The notes: generated by a model not told the origin, from the letters alone. A stretch of DNA of 64,000 nucleotides from CAILZL01 sp050181835 (GCA_050181835.1 JBFXCU010000014.1:1-64000), one strand, 5' to 3'. Shown: positions 42,651 to 52,173, counted from the first letter of the stretch. Numbers and translations: made by a program.

Positions 42651-42669
42651 GACAATCATTCTTATTAGC
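42651..42669. promoter_or_regulatory. Fur-box-like site upstream of bfd
   Basis: The 19 bases GACAATCATTCTTATTAGC resemble Fur sites of the GATAATCATTCTCATTATC type. The site is about 80 bp before bfd, a gene known to be Fur-repressed in other bacteria. The match is by eye. Confidence 0.6.
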
Positions 42670-42746
42670 AACTAGGATTAAGTCCACGGGTGGTCTAGCA
42701 GCTGCAGCTTGCTATCCGGTGTCGCATCCCACGCAACGAGGTACTT

Positions 42747-42944
42747 ATGTACGTCTGCATTTGTCACGGTATTACTGATGGTCAGATTCGCGAGACGTTG
42801 TCACGCGGTGCGACGACCTTGGGTGAAGTGCAATTGCAGGTTCCCATTGGTGGATGCTGCGGTCGATGTCTGCCCACCGCGCAGGAAGTAATCGACACCC
42901 ATCACGCACAGCAAGCCGGTTGCTGTGTGAGCAAGGCAGCGTAA
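42747..42944 (+). CDS. bfd: Bacterioferritin-associated ferredoxin
   Basis: The 65-residue protein has the BFD-type [2Fe-2S] ligands Cys4, Cys6, Cys38 and Cys41 (MYVCICHG and GGCCGRCLP). It binds bacterioferritin and passes electrons to release stored iron. Two extra cysteines near the end (GCCVSK) are outside the cluster. It precedes bfr by 80 bp, the expected partner, and has a Fur-like site upstream. Confidence 0.93.
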   Translation: MYVCICHGITDGQIRETLSRGATTLGEVQLQVPIGGCCGRCLPTAQEVIDTHHAQQAGCCVSKAA

Positions 42945-43024
42945 CGTACAAAAGTCCGCACGCAAGGTTGCGTCTTTACGGCGCCTCCGCCAAGATCGCC
43001 GCTTAATTTCTTTGGAGTGAAGCG

Positions 43025-43504
43025 ATGAAAGGCGACCCCACCATTATTCGTCATCTGAATGTTGTGCTCAAGAATGAGCTGACGGCTATTAATCAATATT
43101 TTCTTCATGCGCGCATGTTCGGTAACTGGGGCTTGAAAGCCTTGGAAAAGCACGAGATGCGTGAATCCATTGATGAGATGAAGCATGCCGACAAACTGAT
43201 CGCCCGCATCCTGTTCCTCGACGGCCTCCCCAATCTGCAAGACTTGGGCAAATTGATGATCGGCGAGGGCATCAAAGAATGTATTGCCTGTGATCTGAAG
43301 CTGGAGCACTTGGCGCACGTAGATTTGAAGACTGCAATTGCCGATTGCGAAAAGCTGGGTGACTATGTATCGCGTGACTTGTTTGCTGCCATTCTGGAGT
43401 CAGAAGAGGATCACATCGATTTTCTGGAAACCCAGCTGTCATTGATCGAGCGTATTGGTATCCAGAATTATAGCCAGTCGCAGATGGGCGAACAGGGCGA
43501 GTAA
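43025..43504 (+). CDS. bfr: Bacterioferritin
   Basis: The 159-residue protein keeps all ferroxidase ligands (Glu18, Glu51, His54, Glu94, Glu127, His130) and the haem ligand Met52. It forms 24-mers that oxidise and store iron. GGAG upstream at a good distance supports ATG 43025. It works with bfd, the preceding gene. Confidence 0.96.
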   Translation: MKGDPTIIRHLNVVLKNELTAINQYFLHARMFGNWGLKALEKHEMRESIDEMKHADKLIARILFLDGLPNLQDLGKLMIGEGIKECIACDLKLEHLAHVDLKTAIADCEKLGDYVSRDLFAAILESEEDHIDFLETQLSLIERIGIQNYSQSQMGEQGE

Positions 43505-43572
43505 CACCGCTTAAATACCGTGGCAGTACGGCGCGTGATGGTTGCGTGGCGTGCGCAGCCAACGTGAAATTG

Positions 43573-44388
43573 ATGCGACCATTGCTAACTGCCACAGTCC
43601 ACGAACAATTGCGCACGGCTGTGCGCGCAGGCCTGACCACGGTTGAGTGCTCACTCGACCTTGGTCTTGCAACAACGACGGTTGCAGTGGATGCCACCGG
43701 CTGGTGTTGGCAGGAACAGCGTTACCCTTATCTCGATGCCTGCAAGGAGCGAACGATTTATCATTGGATGGGTGATGAATTTCAGCCGGTAGCGCGCTTC
43801 ACCAATTCACTCATCAAGCTGGTGCCCACCGAGTGGGGCCCACCCACCTTTGAAATTGATGGCATCAAGATGCTGCCTACGGCAAAGGTATCACCGTATG
43901 CGGATGCTGAGCGCAAGGTGGGGTTGATTCAGCCGCGTGGCAAAGTGATTCTGGACACCTGTGGTGGGCTTGGCTACTTTGCCGCATGGTGTTTACGTGG
44001 CGGCGCTGCACGCATTCAGTCGTTTGAAAAAAATCCCGATGTGATCTGGCTGCGCAGTCTCAACCCTTGGTCGCCGCAAACGAATGAGGTGCTAACGTTA
44101 ACGCAAGCTGATGTTGCTGAGCAGATTGCTACTCTCTCTGATCAATCGGTTGATGCCATCCTGCATGACCCACCGCGATTCGGTATCGCGGGCGAGTTGT
44201 ATTCACAAGTGTTCTACGATCACTTGGCGCGCGTCATCAAGCGTCGCGGCAAGTTGTTTCATTACACTGGTACACCGAACAAAGTCGGTCGTGGCCGTAA
44301 TGTGCCAGATGAAGTCTCAAAGCGATTACGCCTAGCTGGGTTTGCCACTGAGTTGAATGGCGATGGCGTGTTGGCAGTGAGGAAGTAA
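43573..44388 (+). CDS. Class I SAM-dependent methyltransferase-like protein
   Basis: I choose ATG 43573 (MRPLLTATVHEQL); a GTG at 43546 is possible. The 271-residue product has an N-terminal domain of unknown type and then a Rossmann fold with the SAM loop VILDTCGGLGYFAAWC and an acidic strand IQSFEKNPD. A motif DAILHDPPRFG follows where N/D-PPY lies in amino-group methyltransferases. The substrate is unknown; similar proteins occur in archaea and proteobacteria. It lies 68 bp after bfr in the same direction. Confidence 0.68.
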   Translation: MRPLLTATVHEQLRTAVRAGLTTVECSLDLGLATTTVAVDATGWCWQEQRYPYLDACKERTIYHWMGDEFQPVARFTNSLIKLVPTEWGPPTFEIDGIKMLPTAKVSPYADAERKVGLIQPRGKVILDTCGGLGYFAAWCLRGGAARIQSFEKNPDVIWLRSLNPWSPQTNEVLTLTQADVAEQIATLSDQSVDAILHDPPRFGIAGELYSQVFYDHLARVIKRRGKLFHYTGTPNKVGRGRNVPDEVSKRLRLAGFATELNGDGVLAVRK

Positions 44389-44435
44389 GCGACCCCGTAG
44401 GGTGATGCCGCATCCACCTTTAGCAAGCAAGTGGC

Positions 44436-44460
44436 TTGGGCTAAACGTAGTGCAGCCCAA
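44436..44460. repeat. Palindromic interspersed repeat (TTGGRCT/AGCCCAA type), second copy
   Basis: TTGGGCT and AGCCCAA are separated by 11 bases between the methyltransferase-like gene and prfA. The half-sites and spacing match the element at 28527-28560. There is no T-run, so a terminator is less likely than a dispersed repeat. Confidence 0.5.
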
Positions 44461-44562
44461 CATTCAACTGGTACGTTTTTTTGTTCGAAGGCTGATGCCG
44501 TTCATGTTGAACCCAACTTCGGAACGTCGTGCTTCTTCCTTCGTGAGATATGCGCCATGGCA

Positions 44563-45645
44563 TCACTCCGTCAACTGCGCCAACTGCTCGGCTTGGTATT
44601 CATTTTGTAGTGGTTCAATGACATCGTTGAGATCGCCGTTCATCACCATATCAAGTTTGTAGATGGTGAGATTGATACGGTGATCGGTGAGCCGTCCTTG
44701 CGGAAAATTATAGGTGCGGATGCGTTCGGAGCGATCACCCGAGCCGACTTGCAGTTTGCGTGATGCGGCTTCCTTTTGGTCTCGCTTGGCTTGTTCGGCA
44801 GCCAGCAGGCGTGACTTGAGCAATGACATGGCGCGCGAGCGATTCTTGTGTTGTGAACGTTCGTCCTGACACTCAACAATGGTGCCAGTTGGAATGTGCG
44901 TGATGCGAATCGCCGAATCAGTTTTGTTGACGTGCTGACCACCCGCGCCGGATGCGCGATAGGTGTCGATGCGCAGATCAGCTGGATTGATATCAATGGC
45001 TTCAATCTCATCTACTTCAGGAAGAATGGCGACCGTGCACGCTGAAGTATGTATGCGTCCCTGTGCCTCGGTGGCTGGTACGCGCTGCACGCGATGAGTA
45101 CCAGCTTCGAACTTCATGCGTGAATACGCACCTGCGCCAATCACGCGCCCGATCACTTCTTTGAAACCACCATGTTCACCCACGTTCTCGGACATGATTT
45201 CCATTTGCCAACCTTGGTTGGCAGCGTAGCGTGAATACATACGGAACAAATCACCGGCAAAAATAGCGGCTTCGTCGCCGCCGGTACCGGCGCGTACTTC
45301 CAGGTAAATGTTGCTGTTGTCCAGCGGATCTTTTGGGATTAGCAGCTTCGACAGTTCGGCTTCTTCATGCTCGATTTGAACATCCAGTGCTTTAACTTCT
45401 TCTCGACCCATGTCGCGTAATTCGTAGTCGCTGCCTTCGGCCATCTCTAATGCCATGGCGCGGTCTTTAAGCAAGAAGTCAAAGCCGACATAGCGAGTCA
45501 CTATCGGCTCCAGTCGTGCGTATTCCATCGACAGCTCGCGAAACTGGTTGTTGTCATTGATAACGCCGGGGTCAGCGAGCAAGGCACTGATTTCGGCGTG
45601 ACGATCGGCAAGCCGGTCGAGTTTGTGTTTGATCGAGTCTTTCAT
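44563..45645 (-). CDS. prfA: Peptide chain release factor 1
   Basis: The 360-residue factor recognises UAA and UAG. The GGQ motif is in RASGAGGQHVNKTDSA, and RVPATEAQGRIHTSACTVA is typical of RF1 rather than RF2. Length matches E. coli RF1 (360). The start ATG at 45645 overlaps the hemA stop (ATGA), the conserved hemA-prfA coupling. Confidence 0.97.
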   Translation of the reverse strand: MKDSIKHKLDRLADRHAEISALLADPGVINDNNQFRELSMEYARLEPIVTRYVGFDFLLKDRAMALEMAEGSDYELRDMGREEVKALDVQIEHEEAELSKLLIPKDPLDNSNIYLEVRAGTGGDEAAIFAGDLFRMYSRYAANQGWQMEIMSENVGEHGGFKEVIGRVIGAGAYSRMKFEAGTHRVQRVPATEAQGRIHTSACTVAILPEVDEIEAIDINPADLRIDTYRASGAGGQHVNKTDSAIRITHIPTGTIVECQDERSQHKNRSRAMSLLKSRLLAAEQAKRDQKEAASRKLQVGSGDRSERIRTYNFPQGRLTDHRINLTIYKLDMVMNGDLNDVIEPLQNEYQAEQLAQLTE

Positions 45646-46943
45646 TCTTTACTTGGTGATTCTTTGTCTGGGGCGCGTTGCATAAATAATTCCTGCGCCG
45701 CGCGGATGAGTTCGGCTTCGCCTTGCGTGCCCGCATCGCGTAATCGCTGGCTGGGAGTGTGTAGCAGGCGATGTGTCAGGGTGTCGGCGAGAAATTCCAG
45801 CACCTCGGCGGCAGGTCGGCCATTGCTCAGCATGCGCCGCGCTTGTCCTACCGTTTGTTGGCGAATGATTTCTGCTTCATCGCGAATCAGGCGAATGGTG
45901 GGTACGGCATCCAGGGTGCGCAACTGTCGGGTGAAGTGCAGTACGTCTTCATTCAACAGTCCATCGGCATGGGTTGCGGCTTCCTGACGTGCTGCCACGT
46001 TGTTACTGACTACTTGTTGCAGGTGGTCAATGGTGAACAGATAAACGTCATCCAGCTCAGCAACCTGGGCTTCGATGTCGCGAGGTACCGCGATATCAGC
46101 CATGAACATGGGTCGATGCTTGCGTGCGCGTAGAGCAGCCTGCACGGCATTGAAGGTGATGACGGGGGTTGGGCTGGCGGTGGAGCTGACCACGATGTCG
46201 GCTTCTGCCAAATGCCCGTCGAGGCTATCCAAGGTAATGGCGTAAGCATTGAACTCAGCAGCCAGCGTCTGTGCGCGTTGTAGCGTGCGATTGGCAACGA
46301 TCATGCGTCTTGCCCCATTGGCGTACAGATGCTTGGCGGCCAGTGAGATGGTGTTCCCCGCGCCGACCAGTAATACGGTGCGCTCGCTAAAGTCCTCGAA
46401 CACTCGTCGCGCCATGCTCACTGCGGCCGAGGCCACTGACACCGCATTGGCACCGATGCGGGTTTCGGTACGCACGCGCTTGGCGGCCGAAAATGCCGCT
46501 TGGAATAAGCGATTCAAATAGGGGCCAGTGCCGCCGTGCTGCTGCGCAATTCGATACGCCTCTTTCAGCTGCCCCAGAATTTGCGCTTCCCCCACCATCA
46601 TCGAGTCCATCCCGGCGGCCACTGCAAACGCATGGCGCACGGCTGCGGCGTCGTGATGCTGGTAAGCACATTCGTGCAGGTCTTGGGAGCCCAGCTCATG
46701 CCACTCGGTCAGCCACTGCAACAATGGCTGGATGGATTCGGCGCTTGAGTGGGTCAGTGGCGGCTCTACGTGGCAGTAGATTTCGGTGCGGTTGCAAGTA
46801 GACACAATCAGCGCTTCGCTGACCTGTGGCAGCTGGCGCAGCTCGCTCAACGCCGACGGCAGCTCGGGATTCGCGAACGCAACTTGTTCGCGAATTGCCA
46901 CTGGCGCCGTGCGGTGATTGATTCCTACAACAATAAATGACAT
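45642..46943 (-). CDS. hemA: Glutamyl-tRNA reductase
   Basis: ATG 46943 gives 433 residues starting MSFIVVGINHRTAPVAIREQ. The catalytic Cys50 is in IVSTCNRTEIY. The NADPH domain has VLLVGAGNTISLAAKHL and VANRTLQRAQ. It makes glutamate-1-semialdehyde, the first committed step of haem synthesis, and is divergent from the TPR lipoprotein gene. The C-terminal dimerisation helix ends at the prfA overlap. Confidence 0.97.
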   Translation of the reverse strand: MSFIVVGINHRTAPVAIREQVAFANPELPSALSELRQLPQVSEALIVSTCNRTEIYCHVEPPLTHSSAESIQPLLQWLTEWHELGSQDLHECAYQHHDAAAVRHAFAVAAGMDSMMVGEAQILGQLKEAYRIAQQHGGTGPYLNRLFQAAFSAAKRVRTETRIGANAVSVASAAVSMARRVFEDFSERTVLLVGAGNTISLAAKHLYANGARRMIVANRTLQRAQTLAAEFNAYAITLDSLDGHLAEADIVVSSTASPTPVITFNAVQAALRARKHRPMFMADIAVPRDIEAQVAELDDVYLFTIDHLQQVVSNNVAARQEAATHADGLLNEDVLHFTRQLRTLDAVPTIRLIRDEAEIIRQQTVGQARRMLSNGRPAAEVLEFLADTLTHRLLHTPSQRLRDAGTQGEAELIRAAQELFMQRAPDKESPSKE

Positions 46944-47048
46944 TACGACTGATCCTGAACCGGCGCGGATTGTCAGTGAAGCTTGCGGGCAACACAAGGA
47001 ATTGGGTTGATGCGATAACCCGCTGTCCCCCTGTATAGTGGCTCGCCT

Positions 47049-48785
47049 ATGCCAACCCATTCTAATTTATTGTCAGCATGTGGTTCAGTTCGCGCCGGTC
47101 GTGGGGCGTGTTTGCTCCTTCTGCTCATGCTAGCTAGCACGCTGTGGTTGGCCGCATGCACTACTCAGAGCGCGACCGATCCGGTTACCACTGTGGCCAT
47201 ACCAGTCACGCAAACGCTGCCCGAATTGCTGGCGGCAGCCGAACGGGCGACGGCTGCGGGCAACTATCCCGACGCAGCGCGCTGGTACGTACAGATGGCG
47301 CGGCTTAGCGGCGATGAGCAACAACTTGAGGAAGCGGCCCGTGCCTGCTATGACACTCAGCAATTACGGGCGGCGTTGCAAATAGCAAAACGATGGCTGG
47401 ACATCAATCCAACTAATCAGCAAGCCCGCGAACTGGCCGCGCTGACCGCGCTCAAGTTGTATGAGGTCGATGAAGCTGCCGCACAGCTACAAGTCTTATT
47501 CGAGTCGGCTTACATCACGCCCGCAGCTGGGTTCATTGAATGGTCGAACAAGATTGCGGGTAATGATGACCACGCCGCGCTGGCGGTCATGGAAAAGCTG
47601 GCGGCAGCTTACCCGCAGTTGGCGGAGGCCAACTACGTCGTGGCGCGGTTGGCCGAACACACCGAAAATTTGGGACTGATGCAGGAATCTGCTCAGCGCG
47701 CTCATGAGCTGGCACCGTATTGGTCGCCTGCTGGATTGCAGCTGGCGCGGGCGCAGTTGTTGCGCGGTGAGCAGCAGTTGGCACTGCAAACGGCTCAGGA
47801 GGTGATCAAGAATGATGGCAGCCTTGCTACCCGCTCTGACTACGCTGCCTTTTTGTTGGCAGCGGGCAAACCGAACGAAGCGGTGCGGTTGTGGCGAGAG
47901 TTGGAACAGACCGAAGGTGATAATAGCGCCGCAGTGCGGGCCTTGGCGCAGATCGATTTTCAAGTTGGTAATTTTCAATCTGCTTTCAATCGTTTCAATA
48001 CGCTACTGAATAGCGGCAAGTACTTGAGTGAGTCCATTTTTTACTTGGCCGGTATTGCTGAGCGCACTGGTGGTACCGCTGAAGCGCGGCAGTTATATGG
48101 TCGAGTGCAGGATGGTGAATTTGCCTCTGCTGCGCAATTGCGTATTGCCAAGTTGATTCAAGACAGTGACGGCTTGGCTGAGGCACTGTCGTTTCTGGAA
48201 TCCTATGGCGAAGCTAGCCCCGATGAGTTGCTGTTGAGCTTGCAGGCGCGGACGCAAATGCTGTCTGCGGCGGGGGATGATGCTGCCGCGTTGAAAATTT
48301 ATAATCAGGCGCTACGTGACTATCCTGATGTGGCGTCGTTGCGGTTGGCGCGGGCTTTCCTGTTAGTCAAGATGGATAAGCCTGTGGCAGCATTACAGGC
48401 CATGTATGCGTTACATGAATTACGTCCGCAAGACCCCACGGTACTCAACGCACTGGGCTACACCTTGCTGGATCACAGCAAGCAATATCAGCAAGGCCAT
48501 GATTACATCGAATTGGCGCTACAGCATTCACCAGACAGCGCGGCGGTTATGGACAGCATGGGCTGGGCACTATTCAAGCTCGATCAGAAGGAAGAGGCGC
48601 TGGTTTATCTGCAAAAAGCGGCGCAGAAAATGAATGATAGTGAGGTGGACTTGCACCTTGGTGAAGTACTGTGGGCATTGAATCGTCGCGACGAAGCCGT
48701 ACAAGTGTGGCAGCAGGGATTGAAACGTTCCCCTGATAACAAAGCATTGCAACAACGTACCAAGCGTGCTGCTAAGTACAACTAG
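47049..48785 (+). CDS. TPR lipoprotein
   Basis: The 578-residue product has a lipoprotein signal with lipobox LAAC (STLWLAACTTQ) after a long basic N-region, so it is anchored to a membrane by lipid. The rest is a series of tetratricopeptide repeats (AAERATAAGNYPDAARWYVQM, ALNALGYTLLDHSKQYQQG and others, in part). Pseudomonas genomes have a similar TPR protein in the same place between hemA and lolB. Its job is unknown; the position suggests envelope biogenesis with LolB. lolB follows after 9 bp. Confidence 0.82.
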   Translation: MPTHSNLLSACGSVRAGRGACLLLLLMLASTLWLAACTTQSATDPVTTVAIPVTQTLPELLAAAERATAAGNYPDAARWYVQMARLSGDEQQLEEAARACYDTQQLRAALQIAKRWLDINPTNQQARELAALTALKLYEVDEAAAQLQVLFESAYITPAAGFIEWSNKIAGNDDHAALAVMEKLAAAYPQLAEANYVVARLAEHTENLGLMQESAQRAHELAPYWSPAGLQLARAQLLRGEQQLALQTAQEVIKNDGSLATRSDYAAFLLAAGKPNEAVRLWRELEQTEGDNSAAVRALAQIDFQVGNFQSAFNRFNTLLNSGKYLSESIFYLAGIAERTGGTAEARQLYGRVQDGEFASAAQLRIAKLIQDSDGLAEALSFLESYGEASPDELLLSLQARTQMLSAAGDDAAALKIYNQALRDYPDVASLRLARAFLLVKMDKPVAALQAMYALHELRPQDPTVLNALGYTLLDHSKQYQQGHDYIELALQHSPDSAAVMDSMGWALFKLDQKEEALVYLQKAAQKMNDSEVDLHLGEVLWALNRRDEAVQVWQQGLKRSPDNKALQQRTKRAAKYN

Positions 48786-48794
48786 TTTGTTGTC

Positions 48795-49361
48795 ATGAGA
48801 ATTTTTCTGTTGCTGATGTCGTTGCTGCTGCTCAATGTCGCTTGTGTGACACAGCCACAGCGCATATCCGGTAACAGTGATGCACGCACTGCCAGTGAGT
48901 TGCAACACTGGCAGGCCAGCGGTCGTATTGGCATCAGTTCAGAGCAGCAATCGGGTTCTGCTGGCTTTAATTGGCTGCAACAGGATGCATTAAGCCAAGT
49001 GCAAGTGCGTGGCCCAGTAGGTGTTGGCTCGCTGTCTTTGACTCTTGATGCAGCAGTTTTGATGATTCAGGCTAGTGATGGTACCGCTTACGCTGCCGAT
49101 GCCGCGCTGTCGGAAATGCAACTGCGCTTAGGTGCGTCACTACCGGTGGGGCAATTGCGTTATTGGCTGTTGGGGATGGCGGCACCCGGTGAGCATCATT
49201 GGTTGAATGCAGATAACACCCTGCTTGAACAAGATGGCTGGCAAATTGCTTATGCCGAATGGTCGCAGCGCGAACAGTTGCGTCTACCGGTGCGGTTGGT
49301 ATTAACGCGTGACAGTGTGCGTATTCTGGTGGTGATCCAAAGCTGGAATGTGGGTCTATGA
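48795..49361 (+). CDS. lolB: Outer-membrane lipoprotein insertion protein LolB
   Basis: The 188-residue lipoprotein has lipobox NVAC (LLLNVACVTQP) and the family segments LQHWQASGRIGI, GSAGFNWLQQ and QVRGPVGVGSLSL. LolB receives lipoproteins from LolA and places them in the outer membrane. Its stop overlaps the ispE start by 4 bp (ATGA). The lolB-ispE-tRNA-prs order is conserved in gammaproteobacteria. Confidence 0.92.
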   Translation: MRIFLLLMSLLLLNVACVTQPQRISGNSDARTASELQHWQASGRIGISSEQQSGSAGFNWLQQDALSQVQVRGPVGVGSLSLTLDAAVLMIQASDGTAYAADAALSEMQLRLGASLPVGQLRYWLLGMAAPGEHHWLNADNTLLEQDGWQIAYAEWSQREQLRLPVRLVLTRDSVRILVVIQSWNVGL

Positions 49362-50275
49362 GCCACATGGGTTATGGGAACTTGCTTACCGCTCAGCCGG
49401 GCGATACCGATAGCTGGCCTGCGCCCGCCAAGCTCAATCTCTGTCTGCACATCGTTGGACAGCGCGCTGATGGCTACCATTTGTTGCAGACAGCATTTCA
49501 GTTCATTGACCTGTGTGACGAGTTACGATTTTTTCAGCGGCCAGAAGGCGTCATTGAACGCGTTGCGGGGCCGAGTGACGTACCTGCCGAAAAGGACTTG
49601 GTGATCCGCGCGGCACGCCTGCTACAAGTGGCGACAGGTAGCGCGCAAGGTGTCGCGATTGAGTTGGTCAAGCAAATTCCGATGCAGGCGGGGTTGGGTG
49701 GCGGCAGTTCCGATGCTGCGACGACGCTGGTGGCATTGAACCACCTGTGGGGCACGGGATTGCCGGTTGCGGAACTGGCTCGGCTGGGATTACAGCTAGG
49801 TGCCGATGTGCCAGTGTTCGTGCATGGTCGTGCGGCTTGGGCCGAGGGAGTAGGTGAAATACTAACCCCGGTGGCGTTTCCGCAGCCCAGCTATCTAGTG
49901 CTTGATCCGGGGGTTTCGGTCAGTACCGCTGAGATCTTTCAAGCATCTGAATTGACACGCGATACCCCCCTCACCACAATACGCGCCTTTCTCGCCGAGG
50001 GTGGGCATAACGATTGTTCCCCCACGGTTCGAGCACGGTACCCAGCTATAGCACAAGCGATTGATTGGCTTGCGAATTATGGCGAGGCTCGCCTGACGGG
50101 TACCGGTGCTTGCGTGTTTGCAGCTTGGCCTGAACGCGCGACTGCCACGCGCGTTGCCGCGCAGTTGTCGGCGCAATCGTCGGTCAACGGCTCGAATTGG
50201 CGCGGATTTGTCGTGCAAGGCTACAATGAGTCGCCATTGCTGCGGCGGTTGCGCCAAGTGCCGGGCAAGCAGTAG
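49358..50275 (+). CDS. ispE: 4-diphosphocytidyl-2-C-methyl-D-erythritol kinase
   Basis: The 305-residue GHMP kinase acts in the MEP isoprenoid pathway. It has the N-terminal WPAPAKLNLCLHI, the ATP loop MQAGLGGGSSDAATTL and the C-terminal RLTGTGACVFA. ATG 49358 overlaps the lolB stop; a later ATG at 49367 is possible since the conserved part begins near residue 20. Confidence 0.95.
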   Translation: MSHMGYGNLLTAQPGDTDSWPAPAKLNLCLHIVGQRADGYHLLQTAFQFIDLCDELRFFQRPEGVIERVAGPSDVPAEKDLVIRAARLLQVATGSAQGVAIELVKQIPMQAGLGGGSSDAATTLVALNHLWGTGLPVAELARLGLQLGADVPVFVHGRAAWAEGVGEILTPVAFPQPSYLVLDPGVSVSTAEIFQASELTRDTPLTTIRAFLAEGGHNDCSPTVRARYPAIAQAIDWLANYGEARLTGTGACVFAAWPERATATRVAAQLSAQSSVNGSNWRGFVVQGYNESPLLRRLRQVPGKQ

Positions 50276-50297
50276 GCAGAGTGAGTTTGAGTGTTGT

Positions 50298-50372
50298 TGG
50301 GGTGTCGCCAAGTGGTAAGGCAGCGGGTTTTGATCCCGCCATTCGGAGGTTCGAATCCTTCCACCCCAACCA
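50298..50372 (+). tRNA. tRNA-Gln (anticodon TTG)
   Basis: A 75-base cloverleaf: acceptor TGGGGTG/CACCCCA, anticodon stem CGGGT around TTTTGAT with TTG anticodon, GGTTCGAATCC T-arm, and encoded CCA at 50370-50372. It lies between ispE and prs, its standard place in Pseudomonas-like genomes. Confidence 0.97.
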
Positions 50373-50405
50373 ACTCATCCAGCCATAATCTTCGGGAGCG
50401 CGTTA

Positions 50406-51359
50406 GTGGATCGATCCAGCATGATGGTCTTGTCCGGTAATGCCAGTCGCAAGCTGGCTGAGGATATTGCGCGTCACCTAAATCTACCGCTGGGGCGGGT
50501 CGCTGCCGGTCGCTTCAGTGATGGCGAAATATCCGTTGAATTGATGGACAACGTGCGCGAGCGCGACGTGTTCATTGTGCAATCCACTTGCGCGCCCACC
50601 AATGACAACTTGATGGAATTGCTGATCATGGTCGATGCCTGTCGACGCGCATCAGCGGGTCGAATTACCGCGGTGATGCCGTACTTCGGCTATTCACGGC
50701 AGGATCGCCGCCCCCGTGCGCAACGTTCGGCGATTACCGCCAAGCTAGTGGCCAACATGATCATGCGCGCCGGTGTGGGGCGCTTGCTGACAGTGGATTT
50801 GCATGCAGATCAGATCACCGGCTTTTTTGATATTCCGGTCGACAATGTGTACTCGTCGCCGGTGTTGCTGGGCGAGGTATGGAAACAGAAATATGCTGAT
50901 TTGGTAGTGGTGTCGCCGGACGTTGGTGGTGTGGTGCGTGCACGCGCGCTGGCTAAACGCCTGGATGATGCTGATCTCGCCATCATCGATAAGCGTCGTC
51001 CACGCGCTAACGAATCAGAAGTGATGAATATTATTGGTGAAGTGAAGGGCAAGTCTTGCGTACTGCTTGATGATTTGGTTGATACCGCAGGCACGCTATG
51101 CCATGCGGCAACAGCTCTGAAGCAGGAAGGCGCCAAGCGTGTGGTGGCCTACATTACTCACCCGGTATTGTCTGGGCCAGCGGTAGAACGCATTGGCAAG
51201 TCGGATCTGGATGAGTTGATCGTCACCGACACCATTCCGTTGTCAGCGGCGGCACAGGCGTGTCCTAAGATTCGACAATTGTCGGTGGCCGGATTACTGG
51301 CCGAAACCATGCGTCGTATCCGCGATGAAGAAAGCGTCAGTTCGCTCTATGTCGATTAG
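50406..51359 (+). CDS. prs: Ribose-phosphate pyrophosphokinase
   Basis: The 317-residue enzyme makes PRPP from ribose 5-phosphate and ATP. GTG 50406 is preceded by GGGAG. Key segments are GRFSDGEISVEL, STCAPTNDNLMELLIMVDA, YFGYSRQDRR, LTVDLHADQITGFFD and the PRPP loop VLLDDLVDTAGTLCHAA, in part. Length and content match class I Prs. The 5' neighbour is tRNA-Gln and the 3' neighbour rplY. Confidence 0.96.
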   Translation: MDRSSMMVLSGNASRKLAEDIARHLNLPLGRVAAGRFSDGEISVELMDNVRERDVFIVQSTCAPTNDNLMELLIMVDACRRASAGRITAVMPYFGYSRQDRRPRAQRSAITAKLVANMIMRAGVGRLLTVDLHADQITGFFDIPVDNVYSSPVLLGEVWKQKYADLVVVSPDVGGVVRARALAKRLDDADLAIIDKRRPRANESEVMNIIGEVKGKSCVLLDDLVDTAGTLCHAATALKQEGAKRVVAYITHPVLSGPAVERIGKSDLDELIVTDTIPLSAAAQACPKIRQLSVAGLLAETMRRIRDEESVSSLYVD

Positions 51360-51473
51360 GCAAGAGCGGATTGCAAGTATGTCTCGGTGTGAGTTGCTCG
51401 CGCTGACATAAGTGGTCATGTAGTGCTTGGTCGCGACACTGCATGACTTGTTGGTAAATAGTTGGAGATTGTT

Positions 51474-52157
51474 ATGAAGACTGCATTTGAAATTGTTGCC
51501 GACCCACGTGGTACGGGGCAGGGGAAGGGTGCGAGCCGCCGCCTGCGTCATGCCGGTAAGGTTCCGGCAATTTTGTATGGTGGCAATATTGCCCCGAAGA
51601 GCATTACCCTTGACCATCAGAATCTGCTGACGCTGCTGGAAAAAGAGCGTTTTTTCACGTCAATTTTGTCGTTGCGCATTGGTGACGAAAAGCACACGGC
51701 GATCTTGAAAGATATTCAGCGTCATCCAGCCAAGAATGCCGTGTTGCATCTTGACCTGCTGCGCGTCATGGAAAATGAGCCGATTCGCATGACGATTCCA
51801 CTGCACTTCCTCAATGCCGCTATTGCGCCGGGCGTGAAGACGGGAGGTGGTCAAGTGTCGCATCTGCTTAATGAAGTGGAAGTGGTGTGCTTGCCGAAAG
51901 ACCTGCCAGAGTTCATCGAAGTTGATATGGCGGCCATGGAAATGAATGACACCAAGCATCTGTCCGATCTGTCGCTGCCGGCGGGTGTGGATCTGGTGTT
52001 GTTGTCGCACGGTCGTGATGAAGCGGTGGTGTCAGTGCATCACTCACGCGTGGTAGCGGAAGAGGCTGCTGCGCCAGCCGCCGACACTGCTGCGCCAGCT
52101 ACGCCTGCCAAGGCTGCTGCTGCGGCTCCTGCCAAGAAAGAAGGCGGCAAAAAGTAA
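51474..52157 (+). CDS. rplY: 50S ribosomal protein L25, long (Ctc) form
   Basis: ATG 51474 follows GGAG (51464-51467). The 227-residue protein has the 5S-rRNA-binding domain (KGASRRLRHAGKVPAILYGG) and the C-terminal Ctc extension with PGVKTGGGQVSHLLNEVEV. The end is Ala/Pro/Lys-rich. E. coli L25 has only the first domain; the long form is normal in Pseudomonas. Confidence 0.95.
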   Translation: MKTAFEIVADPRGTGQGKGASRRLRHAGKVPAILYGGNIAPKSITLDHQNLLTLLEKERFFTSILSLRIGDEKHTAILKDIQRHPAKNAVLHLDLLRVMENEPIRMTIPLHFLNAAIAPGVKTGGGQVSHLLNEVEVVCLPKDLPEFIEVDMAAMEMNDTKHLSDLSLPAGVDLVLLSHGRDEAVVSVHHSRVVAEEAAAPAADTAAPATPAKAAAAAPAKKEGGKK

Positions 52158-52173
52158 GCACTGTCATGTTGTC

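Noticed and set aside
47034..47039. TATAGT as -10 element of the TPR lipoprotein gene
   Set aside because: The only TTGAxx upstream is 21 bases away, and the element is too close to the start codon for a normal leader.
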